From contig WGMB01000008.1 in NCBI GenBank assembly GCA_016125275.1, positions 165,884 through 229,883 on the forward strand: a stretch of DNA of 64,000 nucleotides, read 5' to 3'. The stretch comes from Acidobacteriota bacterium (GTDB lineage: Bacteria > Acidobacteriota > Terriglobia > Bryobacterales > UBA6623). The first letter of the stretch is position 1. Every line of letters starts with the position of its first letter. The notes under the pieces are model-generated. The model saw nothing but the letters and a program-made list of their open reading frames with translations, did not search any database and was not told the DNA's origin. Below, piece by piece: positions 17,426-24,697 of this stretch. A program made the position numbers and the translations under genes.

Positions 17426-17620
17426 TCATCGGGATTTCTCCTGAATCTCAGTCAGAACGTCCTCAATTCGGTCGAGCCTACCTTCGACCTGAAAGGCCAC
17501 TGTATCGGCATGGTCTCGAATCGCCTTCAAATTCGCCTCGATCCGATCGAGTTTGCGAAATACGTCAACCAACGCACTAGCGATTCCGATCCCGAAAAGG
17601 AACAGCGCGACTTCGATCAC
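17426..17620 (-). CDS. Small single-pass membrane protein with amphipathic helix
   Basis: 64 residues, GTG start. The N-terminus is a hydrophobic segment (VALFLFGIGIASALVDVF) followed by a charged helix with regular I/L spacing (RKLDRIEANLKAIRDHAD, then RLDRIEDVLTEI), a good coiled-coil pattern. It reads leftward between the serine recombinase and the second tyrosine recombinase. The architecture recalls small phage membrane proteins such as holin-like or spanin-like factors, but no assignment is justified. Coding quality is better on this strand than in the overlapping rightward frames. Confidence 0.5.
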   Translation of the reverse strand: MIEVALFLFGIGIASALVDVFRKLDRIEANLKAIRDHADTVAFQVEGRLDRIEDVLTEIQEKSR

Positions 17621-17727
17621 AACTCCACCCCCGTCTCGCCTTCCCGCATTCCCCCTCCGCTTCCGGCAATTGCCGCGGCGATGGCCCGCCCTCGGTAGGA
17701 TAGCGGCTATCGGGCGCGCCCCGGAGG

Positions 17728-18981
17728 TCAGTTGACCTTTCCGTTGCTCTTCGTCGCCCCGATCAGCATCTCGGCGATCGCATCGGCCGCCCGCTTCTGC
17801 TGCTCGTCGCGCCGCGTGTACCGCTCCGTCATCTCGTCAGAGCCGTGCCCCATCATCCTGCGGCGCGCGTCGTCATCCAGGCCGATGCGGGCTGTTTCGG
17901 TGGCGTTGGTGGCCCTCAAGCGATGCCATGTGATCCGAATTCCGAGCTTTTTTCCGAGTGGTCCAAGAACGCGGCTCTGCACGTTCCCATGGCGAACCGG
18001 AATGCGGGCCTTCCGCCTTTTGCTGTCGATGTAGAAAAGCGGCTCATCGTCCGGCCTGCTACCAATCATCGCTTCAAGCCGAATCTTGAGAACGTCCGGA
18101 ATCGGCAAAATGCGCTGGCGATTCAGCGTCTTGCCCTTTGTCCTGCCACGATCCGTCAGCGATTCGCAGCAATAGAGAAACCCGCCCGGCACTTCCCTGC
18201 CCTCGATGCGCTTCGGCTTCTCGGACAGGTTCACATGGCCGCATCGCAGCGCCGCCAGCTCCGCCCCGCCCATCGACGTTGCCGATCCCAAGACGAACAT
18301 ATCCCACAGCGGATGGTCCAAGTTGCTCAAGATGAGCTGCATCTCGGCAACGCTGTACGGCTCAGTCCTTACGGGTTGCGCCGCAGCCTTCGGGATGCGG
18401 ACCCCCTTCGCCGGGTTGCGACCGTTGTACATGCCGCAGGTGTCGGCGTGCTCGTAGATCGCGTGGACCGCGTTGCGGAGCTTCGTACACCACTGAGCGC
18501 TCTTGGTCTTGGCGTGGTACTGAATCCACTCGCTCACGTCTTGAAACCGGAGGCTTGGTAGAGGCGTGTCGCCAAACGCCGCCTCGATCTTTGCCCAGCA
18601 CGCGCGGTAGTGCCGCTTCCCGTTCTCCTCAAGGTCCGGGAAGCGATCGACGACGAATCGGCGCTCGTAGAACTCCCGCAGTGTCATCACGCCGACAGGA
18701 CCTAGCAGCAGCTCCCGGTTGACCTCTGCCATTTTCTCGACTTGGTAGCGCTGGGCCATGCGCTTGGTGATCTTGCCAACGCCAGCCGCTCGACCGATGC
18801 GGTATTCCGAGCTGTTTTTCTTCGTCGGTTTGCCGTCCGGCCCGATGCCGTAGACGACCCATCGCAGGCACCACCAGCCGCCGCGTTCGTACAAATAGCC
18901 CCGCTGCGGGCCGCGTCGCCTCGAAAACTTGTCGATTGTGCGCCGGAACTCCGAGAGCGGCATGTCGGCTGGTGATTCCAC
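17728..18981 (-). CDS. Tyrosine recombinase, catalytic Arg I apparently lost
   Basis: 417 residues from the GTG at 18981, chosen because AGGAGG lies at 18991-18996 on this strand with 9 nt spacing; ATGs at 18963 and 19005 are alternatives. Residues in the N-terminal part (GYLYERGGWWCLRW) form an arm-type domain, followed by a SAM-like core-binding helix bundle and a catalytic domain. The C-terminal motifs are intact: HRLR, then MMGHGSDEMTERYT with the tyrosine. The box I region reads TSMGGAELAALRCGHV, where active family members have an Arg in the position of the second Gly. The enzyme may be inactive or act as an accessory protein. It lies inside the element, away from both att sites, so it is probably not the current integrase. 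Confidence 0.75.
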   Translation of the reverse strand: MESPADMPLSEFRRTIDKFSRRRGPQRGYLYERGGWWCLRWVVYGIGPDGKPTKKNSSEYRIGRAAGVGKITKRMAQRYQVEKMAEVNRELLLGPVGVMTLREFYERRFVVDRFPDLEENGKRHYRACWAKIEAAFGDTPLPSLRFQDVSEWIQYHAKTKSAQWCTKLRNAVHAIYEHADTCGMYNGRNPAKGVRIPKAAAQPVRTEPYSVAEMQLILSNLDHPLWDMFVLGSATSMGGAELAALRCGHVNLSEKPKRIEGREVPGGFLYCCESLTDRGRTKGKTLNRQRILPIPDVLKIRLEAMIGSRPDDEPLFYIDSKRRKARIPVRHGNVQSRVLGPLGKKLGIRITWHRLRATNATETARIGLDDDARRRMMGHGSDEMTERYTRRDEQQKRAADAIAEMLIGATKSNGKVN

Positions 18982-19057
18982 TGGGCTGGGCCTCCTGGTT
19001 GACATCAACGACGCTGGGCGGGAGCAAAACAAGGGCTCCCGCCCAGCCAAACAGAGT

Positions 19058-19618
19058 CTAGATCCGACCCTCGGCAATCGCCGCGCGGATCGCGTTGATT
19101 TTTTCCAGCGGGAGCTGGACGACGGTATCGCGCAGCTCGTCGGCGGCGGCCTCGTGCTCGGGGAGGATGAGGCACAGCCCCTCCGGTGCGGTTGGCGGCA
19201 ACGCTTCGGCGGCCTTTGCCAACTGCTGCGGCGTGGCTCCGGCGGCCCTTGCAACCAGTTCCACAAAGGGCCGGGCGGTCTCTTCGGGCGGCATGCCGTC
19301 CGGGCTGGCGTCGGCGAGGACCGCCAGCGCAGCGGCGGTGAACGGCGAGACCGGCCGGTTGTCGTCACGGTAGAATTCCCAGCCGGTCAGGATCGCCATC
19401 GTTTCGGTGATGTCCTGTGGCGTACCGAACTCGACGACCTGGGCGGCAGCTCGCAAGATCGAGCACGCTTCGTCGGCGTTTCGCCCGACGTCCCGCATGA
19501 TGATGTGCTCACCAGCCAACGAGGACTTGCCTCCGTTAACCGGCCCGTACTGCACCGTAGCCTCAATGACAGACGTTCCGACCTTAGGCAGGACAGTGAT
19601 TCTCGAACGTTCAGACAT
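19058..19618 (-). CDS. Hypothetical protein
   Basis: 186 residues, ATG at 19618 with AAGGAG 9 nt upstream. No family recognised. The N-terminal 50 residues look like a beta-rich domain (SRITVLPKVGTSVIEATVQYG); the rest is acidic and helical, with alanine/proline-rich stretches. It precedes the degenerate tyrosine recombinase on the same strand with 76 bp between them, suggesting one leftward operon. Confidence 0.6.
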   Translation of the reverse strand: MSERSRITVLPKVGTSVIEATVQYGPVNGGKSSLAGEHIIMRDVGRNADEACSILRAAAQVVEFGTPQDITETMAILTGWEFYRDDNRPVSPFTAAALAVLADASPDGMPPEETARPFVELVARAAGATPQQLAKAAEALPPTAPEGLCLILPEHEAAADELRDTVVQLPLEKINAIRAAIAEGRI

Positions 19619-19752
19619 GGTCTTGTACTCCTTGGTTCCCCTTTGTTGCGTGGTGGTCGCCGGGTTCGCTCCTGCCGCCTGGACCGCTGACGGCCAAGTA
19701 CGGCGGGCGCTGTGCCGGGGTCACTGCGTAATACTACATCAGGAGCCTGTTT

Positions 19753-20148
19753 ATGTATAGTGATTCGCCCGAGAAAAATCCCCGTGATACTCTCGTCGGA
19801 ATGAAATCTGCGCCAGTGTCGAAGCGCGGGCGCGTTGTCGTCCTCTCGGAAGATGGCGTTCAGCCCGCCACGTGGGAAGACCTCGAAGGAGCCTCCCTCA
19901 TCAGCGACCGGGGTCCGCTCTTCGTGGAAACCGTGCAAGGGTTGGAGCCCGCGACGCCGAAGGATCTTCGCAGCGCCGCCGGCAGAATCACCGGCGGAAT
20001 GGTGAGTCGTCGGCGTGGAGGCCTCAGCTCGGCTCAAGCGAAGGCTGCCGCCGCGAAGATCGACCCAAGCACGCGGAAGGTCCGAGCCAGCAAAGCCGGA
20101 GCGGCCTCGGCGGCGCGAAAGCGGGCGGCGAAAGGCGACACCAAGTAG
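19753..20148 (+). CDS. Hypothetical basic-tailed protein
   Basis: 131 residues. The ATG at 19753 has AGGAG at 19741-19745 with 7 nt spacing; an ATG at 19801 is also possible. The centre (VVVLSEDGVQPATWEDLEGA, then LFVETVQGLEPATPKDL) contains two similar short units. The C-terminal 45 residues are rich in Lys, Arg and Ala, ending in ASAARKRAAKGDTK, as in nucleic-acid-binding tails. No family recognised. It converges with the gene at 20152. Confidence 0.55.
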   Translation: MYSDSPEKNPRDTLVGMKSAPVSKRGRVVVLSEDGVQPATWEDLEGASLISDRGPLFVETVQGLEPATPKDLRSAAGRITGGMVSRRRGGLSSAQAKAAAAKIDPSTRKVRASKAGAASAARKRAAKGDTK

Positions 20149-20151
20149 CAG

Positions 20152-20496
20152 CTACTCGGCAGGCGTCGGGCGTCGGAAAATCATTTCGTAGGCAGCCGTG
20201 TCATCCTTGCCAACGGCTCGACGAGCAAACACAAGGTCCCAACCGTTGTCGCCGGCGACCTTCATCGTTTCCGACCAACTTTCGTCCGGCACGCTGGCGA
20301 TTTGGTACTCCCACCTTGCTCTGTTGACTCTGAAGTTCCTCACGGCATCGAAGGCCGAGAAAGTGACCTGAATCGCAAGGAGCAGCAGAATCAGCGTCAT
20401 CCTCCAATCTCCTTGAGGCCCAGGTGTCGAGGCTTGAACTACTGTTCCGTCCGGATTCTTATCGTTGACTGACTGCGTGGGCGCGTTGGATTCCAT
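20152..20496 (-). CDS. Small membrane protein with DUF4177-like domain
   Basis: 114 residues from the ATG at 20496. A Thr/Pro/Asn-rich start is followed by one transmembrane helix (MTLILLLLAIQVTFSAF) and a C-terminal domain (WEYQIASVP, then DNGWDLVFARRAVG and AYEMIFRRP). The pattern aromatic-Y ... GW-x-L-V ... Y-x-x-I-F-x-R-P is that of DUF4177 proteins. Function unknown. It reads leftward from the control region that holds the 28-bp palindrome. Confidence 0.55.
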   Translation of the reverse strand: MESNAPTQSVNDKNPDGTVVQASTPGPQGDWRMTLILLLLAIQVTFSAFDAVRNFRVNRARWEYQIASVPDESWSETMKVAGDNGWDLVFARRAVGKDDTAAYEMIFRRPTPAE

Positions 20497-20588
20497 GGGC
20501 GCGATTCTACGACCACCCAGGGACCCGAGCAATTGCTCATCTCGGGCAGCCGCCGAAGTTTTTTCGCCCTCTCTTCGCCCCATTTTCC

Positions 20589-20616
20589 GTGCTAACCGAA
20601 GTACTTCGGTTAGCAC
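20589..20616. promoter_or_regulatory. Perfect 28-bp palindrome in the control region
   Basis: The left half GTGCTAACCGAAGT is followed directly by its exact reverse complement. There is no loop, which suits a dimeric regulator's operator better than a terminator, although a cruciform or hairpin could form. A TATAAT hexamer follows at 20631-20636, so the palindrome covers the expected -35 position of a rightward promoter toward the HTH genes and also lies upstream of the leftward gene at 20496. Confidence 0.7.
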
Positions 20617-20834
20617 AAAACAAACCATTCTATAATCAACGACTTAGAGATCAACGATCTGTAACCGTCGCTGTTTCTGATAGATGGCCTCGCCCCGAAG
20701 TGGCCCAAAAACTCCGCAACGAGCCGAATTTTTTCCTTGACGTACTCGGAAAACGCGCGATAGAACACGGGTATCCCTGCTTGCGACCTAGTCGGAACTC
20801 CGCCGGGCGGATGGCGCTAGCAGGGTCAAGGGGG

Positions 20835-21062
20835 ATGCAGATGCAGAGCACATTGCCAGGGGGGCCGGCCGGATCGATCCCGGTCCTACTGACTGAGAGG
20901 CAGGTTGCTGCCGCTGTCGGCGTGGGGCCCGACACGGTTCGGCATTGGCGCGCACGCGGGAAGGGGCCTCGGTACCGCCGCCTCTCGACCGGCTCGATCC
21001 GGTACGAGGCCGACGCGCTGCGTCAGTGGATCGAGGCGCAGCCCGGCGGCGGTGGCCGGTGA
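20835..21062 (+). CDS. MerR/AlpA-like helix-turn-helix protein
   Basis: 75 residues from the ATG at 20835 (or 73 from the ATG at 20841, which has a better distance to the GGGGG at 20830-20834). The core is LTERQVAAAVGVGPDTVRHW followed by RYRRLSTGSIRYEADALRQWI, the typical excisionase/MerR-17 arrangement: HTH, a short beta hairpin, and a helix with the R/K-x-x-x-x-L-x-x-W ending. It is probably a small DNA-binding control protein of the element. It is the first gene of the rightward block. Confidence 0.7.
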   Translation: MQMQSTLPGGPAGSIPVLLTERQVAAAVGVGPDTVRHWRARGKGPRYRRLSTGSIRYEADALRQWIEAQPGGGGR

Positions 21063-21105
21063 ATCGGAAGTCTCGAATAAAAGGCGAACATCGACAAGAA
21101 AATTC

Positions 21106-21136
21106 TTGACGCATCCACTATCACGTGGTGTACAAT
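21106..21136 (+). promoter_or_regulatory. Promoter of the second HTH gene
   Basis: TTGACG at 21106-21111 and TACAAT at 21131-21136, spacer 19 bp, which is long but usable. The ATG at 21165 follows with GGAGG at 21155-21159. Confidence 0.4.
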
Positions 21137-21164
21137 GGTCGCGATCGAATCAATGGAGGAACAA

Positions 21165-21398
21165 ATGGCGTCTTTCGCTACTCAGTATGACACACCGGCG
21201 GACATACCGCAAATGGTTTCCGAGCGGCAGCTCGCCGACAACATCGGCGTCGATCGGCAGACCTTGCGGCGCTGGCGCTGCGCAGGAGCAGGACCACGCC
21301 ACTATCGAGTCGGCGGCGTGGTCCGCTATTCGGTCGGCGACATCCGGCAGTGGCTAGACGGCCGCGCCGAGACCGGCGACGCTGGGGGTTCTCGATGA
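21165..21398 (+). CDS. MerR/AlpA-like helix-turn-helix protein
   Basis: 77 residues, ATG at 21165 with GGAGG 5 nt upstream. The core is VSERQLADNIGVDRQTLRRW and YRVGGVVRYSVGDIRQWLDG. It has the same fold and spacing as the protein at 20835 (R-Q-V/L-A ... V-x-x-x-T-V/L-R-x-W), so the two are probably paralogues. The stop overlaps the next ATG (ATGA at 21395-21398). Probable transcriptional control protein of the element or a recombination-directionality factor. Confidence 0.7.
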   Translation: MASFATQYDTPADIPQMVSERQLADNIGVDRQTLRRWRCAGAGPRHYRVGGVVRYSVGDIRQWLDGRAETGDAGGSR

Positions 21399-21685
21399 GC
21401 CATCCCGCGCTGGATCGACTGATCGCCGCGAACCGCGAGCTTGACGCCAAGCTCGCCCGCATGGAGGCGGACATGGAGCGACAGGCCCAGTACCAGGCCT
21501 TCTATGAGGCGCTGGAGCAGACCGGCATCCAGGTCGATCCTGAGCAAGCTGCGTCCCTGCGCAAGCTGGTGCCAATCGAGCGGTCGTCTAAATCGAAGAC
21601 ATCACGTCGGAGAACATGCGCGATCCGGCCAAGAAGGCTAAGATCCTGGCGGCGATTTTGCGGGCGGCGCAGGAGTAGGGAGTAG
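21395..21685 (+). pseudogene. Small coiled-coil gene, apparently frameshifted
   Basis: Begins at the ATG at 21395, coupled to the HTH gene. The first 63 residues are a convincing helical protein (HPALDRLIAANRELDAKLAR and onward). After about base 21590 this frame becomes an Arg-rich string typical of out-of-frame GC-rich DNA. Another frame gives IEDITSENMRDPAKKAKILA and ends at a TAG at 21676-21678, which looks like the real C-terminus. A single indel near 21585-21597 would join the two parts into a protein of about 93 residues. Either a true frameshift or a sequence error. Confidence 0.5.
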
Positions 21686-21770
21686 GGATTAACCCGAATA
21701 CCACGAACTAAACACCAACCCCGTTGTTGGCTTTAGTCGTGCGCCTTTTCGCGGGTACGTAGGAGGAAAA

Positions 21771-21816
21771 AAACAAGCCCAGTGTGCGTTGGGGACGCAT
21801 AGCACTGGGCTTGTTT
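21771..21816 (-). terminator. Strong hairpin upstream of the replication gene, leftward terminator-like
   Basis: Arms AAACAAGCCCAGTG (21771-21784) and CACTGGGCTTGTTT (21803-21816) pair over 14 bp. An inner TGCG/CGCA stem is separated by a 3-nt bulge, with a 7-nt loop. On the minus strand the stem is followed by a run of seven U, as in an intrinsic terminator. On the plus strand the U run is only three. No leftward gene lies immediately to its right, so its purpose is unclear. Confidence 0.6.
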
Positions 21817-21897
21817 CCAAACAGTTCTTATGGATAGATTACTAGCTTATAGGACCCAAGTCAATAACTTTTTCCGATCTTTTTTCGAGGTGCGCCG

Positions 21898-22965
21898 ATG
21901 AGGCAAACCTGCGCCAATCTCCCCCCGGGAGATCGATTCTTGATGGTGAGAGAGTCGTACCTGACCGTGTGTGAGGGCGACCACTGCGCTGCCGCGCTGC
22001 TCGCCGAAGCTGTCTACGCGACGGACGGCTGCATCGCCGCCGGAGTGGAGCATGGGTACTTCCAGCGCTCGATACGCCGCCTGTCTTCGCTCGAAGAAAT
22101 CGAGCGGGAGCACCCTAGTTGGACCGGCGGGCTCATGGGGCTATACGGCGCGACGAAGATCCGCGCGGCGCTGAAATACCTCGGGCAGCCGGACAGCGAC
22201 AACCCCGCCGCAATAGGCCTCTTATTCGCCAAGGAGGCTGACGGCCTCGCGAACAACTTCGGTCTGCTGTACCGGCTCGACGTGGACAAGCTCAACGCCC
22301 GGTTGGCGGCCATTTCTGGAGGCCCCCCCACCGACTTCGATAGGCCCCCCCACCGGAAACGAAACACCCCCCCTTCCAAAAACGGTGGGGGGTCAGCACA
22401 GGACACAGTATATTCGCGTGCGCGCGAAAGAAATAGAGAAATAGAAGAAGGGGAGAGCGTTCCGCTTTCGTCTGACACGTCCGAACTCCCGGCTGACGCT
22501 CTTGAGCAGATCGCGGCGCTGTATCCGAGCGCAAAGAACTCCGTCCGCGCCGAGATCGAGTTTCGACTGGCGGTCCAGGAGTGCATCTCCAGGGGGGTCA
22601 GGCCGGTCGATCAGTTTGCCGAGATCCTTGCGGCGGCGAAGCTGGCGGCCATGGTTCCCCAGCGGGAACGCAAGTTCCTGAAGGGGCTCGATCACTTCAT
22701 CCGGGAGGGCTGGCGCGACGACTGGCGCAAGATCCTGGAGAACTACGGCGTGGAATCGAAGCAGGAGAAGGCTCAGTGGTCGCTGGCTACGGTCCGGCAT
22801 TGGGCTGATTCTCCAGACCGCGCGAAGGCGCTGGAGGTCCTGCGGCGGTGCGCGAGAGAGGTTAGCGGAGACGTGCGAGTTGCCGCAGAGCGGGCTATCG
22901 ACAGGATCGGGCGGCAGTCGGTGACGGGTGGCGACATGGAGGGCAGATGCAGACAGGCAGCGTAG
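21898..22965 (+). CDS. Phage-type replication initiator (DnaD/wHTH-like), ori-containing gene
   Basis: 355 residues, ATG at 21898. The N-terminal part (about 15-150) follows the layout of phage and ICE replication initiators: a helical domain opening with YLTVCEGDHCAAALLAEAVY, then a winged-helix stretch (WTGGLMGLYGATKIRAALKYL) and a closing YRLDVDKLNAR strand-helix. Residues 140-205 form a disordered Pro/Gly/charged linker whose DNA holds iteron-like repeats. The C-terminal half is helical (ALEQIAALYPSAKNSVRAEI; FLKGLDHFIREGWRDDW), similar to helicase-loader-interacting domains. It probably binds the internal repeats and recruits the host helicase. The next gene starts inside its 3' end (19-bp overlap). 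Confidence 0.6.
   Translation: MRQTCANLPPGDRFLMVRESYLTVCEGDHCAAALLAEAVYATDGCIAAGVEHGYFQRSIRRLSSLEEIEREHPSWTGGLMGLYGATKIRAALKYLGQPDSDNPAAIGLLFAKEADGLANNFGLLYRLDVDKLNARLAAISGGPPTDFDRPPHRKRNTPPSKNGGGSAQDTVYSRARERNREIEEGESVPLSSDTSELPADALEQIAALYPSAKNSVRAEIEFRLAVQECISRGVRPVDQFAEILAAAKLAAMVPQRERKFLKGLDHFIREGWRDDWRKILENYGVESKQEKAQWSLATVRHWADSPDRAKALEVLRRCAREVSGDVRVAAERAIDRIGRQSVTGGDMEGRCRQAA
22321..22394 (+). repeat. Iteron-like repeats: candidate replication origin inside the initiator gene
   Basis: Two identical 13-bp units GGCCCCCCCACCG lie at 22321-22333 and 22343-22355, exactly 22 bp apart (two helical turns). A partial unit (CACCCCCCC) follows near 22365, and an inverted unit (CGGTGGGGGG) starts at 22383. 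To the right lies a purine/A-rich tract (22427-22452) that could unwind, next to a TTCGCG/CGCGAA inverted repeat. The arrangement copies the lambda origin within gene O. Function is inferred. Confidence 0.55.
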
Positions 22966-24194
22966 CCAGGCGGACCCTGGCCTTGGCGATTCTTCTTTTC
23001 GCGGCAGTTGCGGCGGCGCTCGCTTGCACGCCTCGCGCGGGCTACGCCCGATGCCGAGATGTGACTTTTGAGGGACCGGCCTCGACGCTCACGAATTTTC
23101 CGCTGTACGTGCGTTCGTCGGGGGGATCGGCCAGCTCGGTGGCGGCGCACGCCACCACCGGCGCGGGAGTTGTCTTCGACGTGGCCGGCTCGCCGCTGAC
23201 GCAGTGCCGAATCGCATACGACGCGGGCACGGGCGTGGGCCAGTGGGCCCTAGGGCCGGTCACCCTGACGACAGCGGGGCTGACTGTCCGGATGAGCTAC
23301 GGCGCGCTGGGATCAGAGTCCGACGAGAGCGACTGCTCGACCACCACCGGGCCATACCAGGACTACGCCCTGGCTTGGTTTGCGGGCTCTACGACCGACT
23401 GGAGCGGCAACAGCCACACGGCAACGCTCAGCGGCTCGCCTGCCGCCGGCACGGGACCCACCGGGCCCTCGCTGGTACTCGACGGCGTGAACGACGTGGC
23501 CGTTTTTGCCGCCACGGGCGTGGGGGGCGAGCTTGATTCGGCGCAGGTCACTCTGACGGCTCTCGTCAAGGGCGACTTGCCGACCAGCAACACGGCTGCG
23601 GCAACCTTCTTGCTGGACCGCGCCTCAGCCTCCCCCCGGTGCTGGTGGACGGCCACCAGCACCACGAACGGCACTTGCGACTGGAATGTCTCCATCGGTG
23701 AGCGCGTTCGCTATGGGCCCGTCGATGCGGACACCTGGGCGCTGGTCACCGTGGGCGCTGACGACCTGGTGCGCTACGGCTTCCTCTCCGGCGCGCTGGT
23801 CGAGAGCCCTACTCGTTCGGCTAATCCGGCCAGCCCGCCTACGAGCAACCTCCGGCTTGGAGCCAACTATCTCTCGACCGGAAACTTTTTTGCCGGTCAA
23901 GTCGAGATGCTGCTCTGGCGGCTGGACACCGTAGCCCTTTCAACCGACTGGCAGGCTTACGAAACGGCCATGTACCGCGACGGGACCGCTGCGACGTTCG
24001 GCGCGGAGGGCCCATTTACGCAGGTGATCTTCTTCCACTTCAGCTACGTTTCAGAGCCTCCTCCGAGCGGGGGCGAAAGTGCGGCGGACCCCACGCCGCT
24101 GAGCATCTGCGACGGCCTGCTGGGAGCCCACCCCGTGCAAGTCGGAGACCTCGTGGACTGCTACGGCGGAGATCGGGAGTTGTTGGCCCGATAA
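22947..24194 (+). CDS. Secreted DUF2341/LamG-type (concanavalin A-like) protein
   Basis: 415 residues; ATG at 22947 with GGAGGG just upstream. A signal peptide is clear (LALAILLFAAVAAALA, cleavage near residue 26). Residues about 38-125 (TLTNFPLYVRSS ... GLTVRMSYG) resemble a DUF2341 beta-sandwich. Residues about 140-345 resemble LamG/concanavalin A-like domains (WSGNSHTATLSG, then LVLDGVNDVAVFA, and LRLGANYLSTGNFFAGQVEM). No membrane anchor is seen at the C-terminus. It sits between the replication gene and the terminase small-subunit block. It could be a cell-surface cargo that changes receptor or adhesion properties, or a virion decoration with a misleading leader. Function unknown. Confidence 0.65.
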   Translation: MQTGSVARRTLALAILLFAAVAAALACTPRAGYARCRDVTFEGPASTLTNFPLYVRSSGGSASSVAAHATTGAGVVFDVAGSPLTQCRIAYDAGTGVGQWALGPVTLTTAGLTVRMSYGALGSESDESDCSTTTGPYQDYALAWFAGSTTDWSGNSHTATLSGSPAAGTGPTGPSLVLDGVNDVAVFAATGVGGELDSAQVTLTALVKGDLPTSNTAAATFLLDRASASPRCWWTATSTTNGTCDWNVSIGERVRYGPVDADTWALVTVGADDLVRYGFLSGALVESPTRSANPASPPTSNLRLGANYLSTGNFFAGQVEMLLWRLDTVALSTDWQAYETAMYRDGTAATFGAEGPFTQVIFFHFSYVSEPPPSGGESAADPTPLSICDGLLGAHPVQVGDLVDCYGGDRELLAR

Positions 24195-24205
24195 AACGAC
24201 GCGTT

Positions 24206-24416
24206 ATGACCAATAGCCAAACCGATTCCCTGAAGCAGGCGCTCGTCGCCGAAACTGGCAAAGATCGCGCTGCACGGGTCTGAGGTCGAGTTCGCGGGCG
24301 TCGAACAGCGGGACGAGGAGTTGCCGGATGGGCGCGTCGGAAAGGTCCTGACGATCTACGCGCGCCCACGCGGCGACGAACAGGCTGAACCGATGCCCTG
24401 GAGGCCCCAGCGATGA
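24206..24416 (+). pseudogene. Small phage-type gene with probable frameshift
   Basis: An ATG at 24206 opens a frame of only 25 codons, ending at 24283. The +1 frame reads from about 24258 as KIALHGSEVEFAGVEQRDEE and continues to a TGA at 24414-24416, which overlaps the ATG of the next gene in an ATGA coupling. The coupling suggests that the second frame is the real C-terminal part and that one indel near 24255 broke the gene (about 70 residues if joined). No family recognised. Confidence 0.4.
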
Positions 24417-24697
24417 AGCGAAACCAAGATCCAGTGGACGCACTGGCAGCAGCGGGCGGCGTCATCAAACTCGACGGCGAACGCCGGACTCGATACGAGA
24501 CAAGGGCAGCGCTTCGGAAGGAGCTGAAGCGGTTGCGTGCGGCTGGCAAGGACTTCCGCGGCAGGTTGGAGACCCGGACCGAGGCGCTGCCTGATGGCAC
24601 AACGCGCACGGTTGCGGAGTTCTGCTTCGAGGAGCGGGAGCTGCCGCCGGGCGTCACATGGCAGGGCGGGAGTCTCGTTATTGGAGGGCGGAAGTGA
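24413..24697 (+). CDS. Small hypothetical protein, packaging-operon associated
   Basis: 94 residues. The ATG at 24413 overlaps the upstream stop, and its own TGA overlaps the GTG of the terminase small-subunit gene. The N-terminal half is basic and helical (YETRAALRKELKRLRAAGKD); the C-terminal half is beta-rich with an acidic FCFEEREL stretch. No family recognised. Tight coupling on both sides shows it belongs to the same translation unit as the packaging gene. Confidence 0.6.
   Translation: MKRNQDPVDALAAAGGVIKLDGERRTRYETRAALRKELKRLRAAGKDFRGRLETRTEALPDGTTRTVAEFCFEERELPPGVTWQGGSLVIGGRK

Noticed and set aside
22321..22394. The C-rich repeats as a CRISPR array or i-motif-only feature
   Set aside because: Only two direct copies with 9-bp spacing between units and no spacer diversity; position in the initiator gene fits iterons better.
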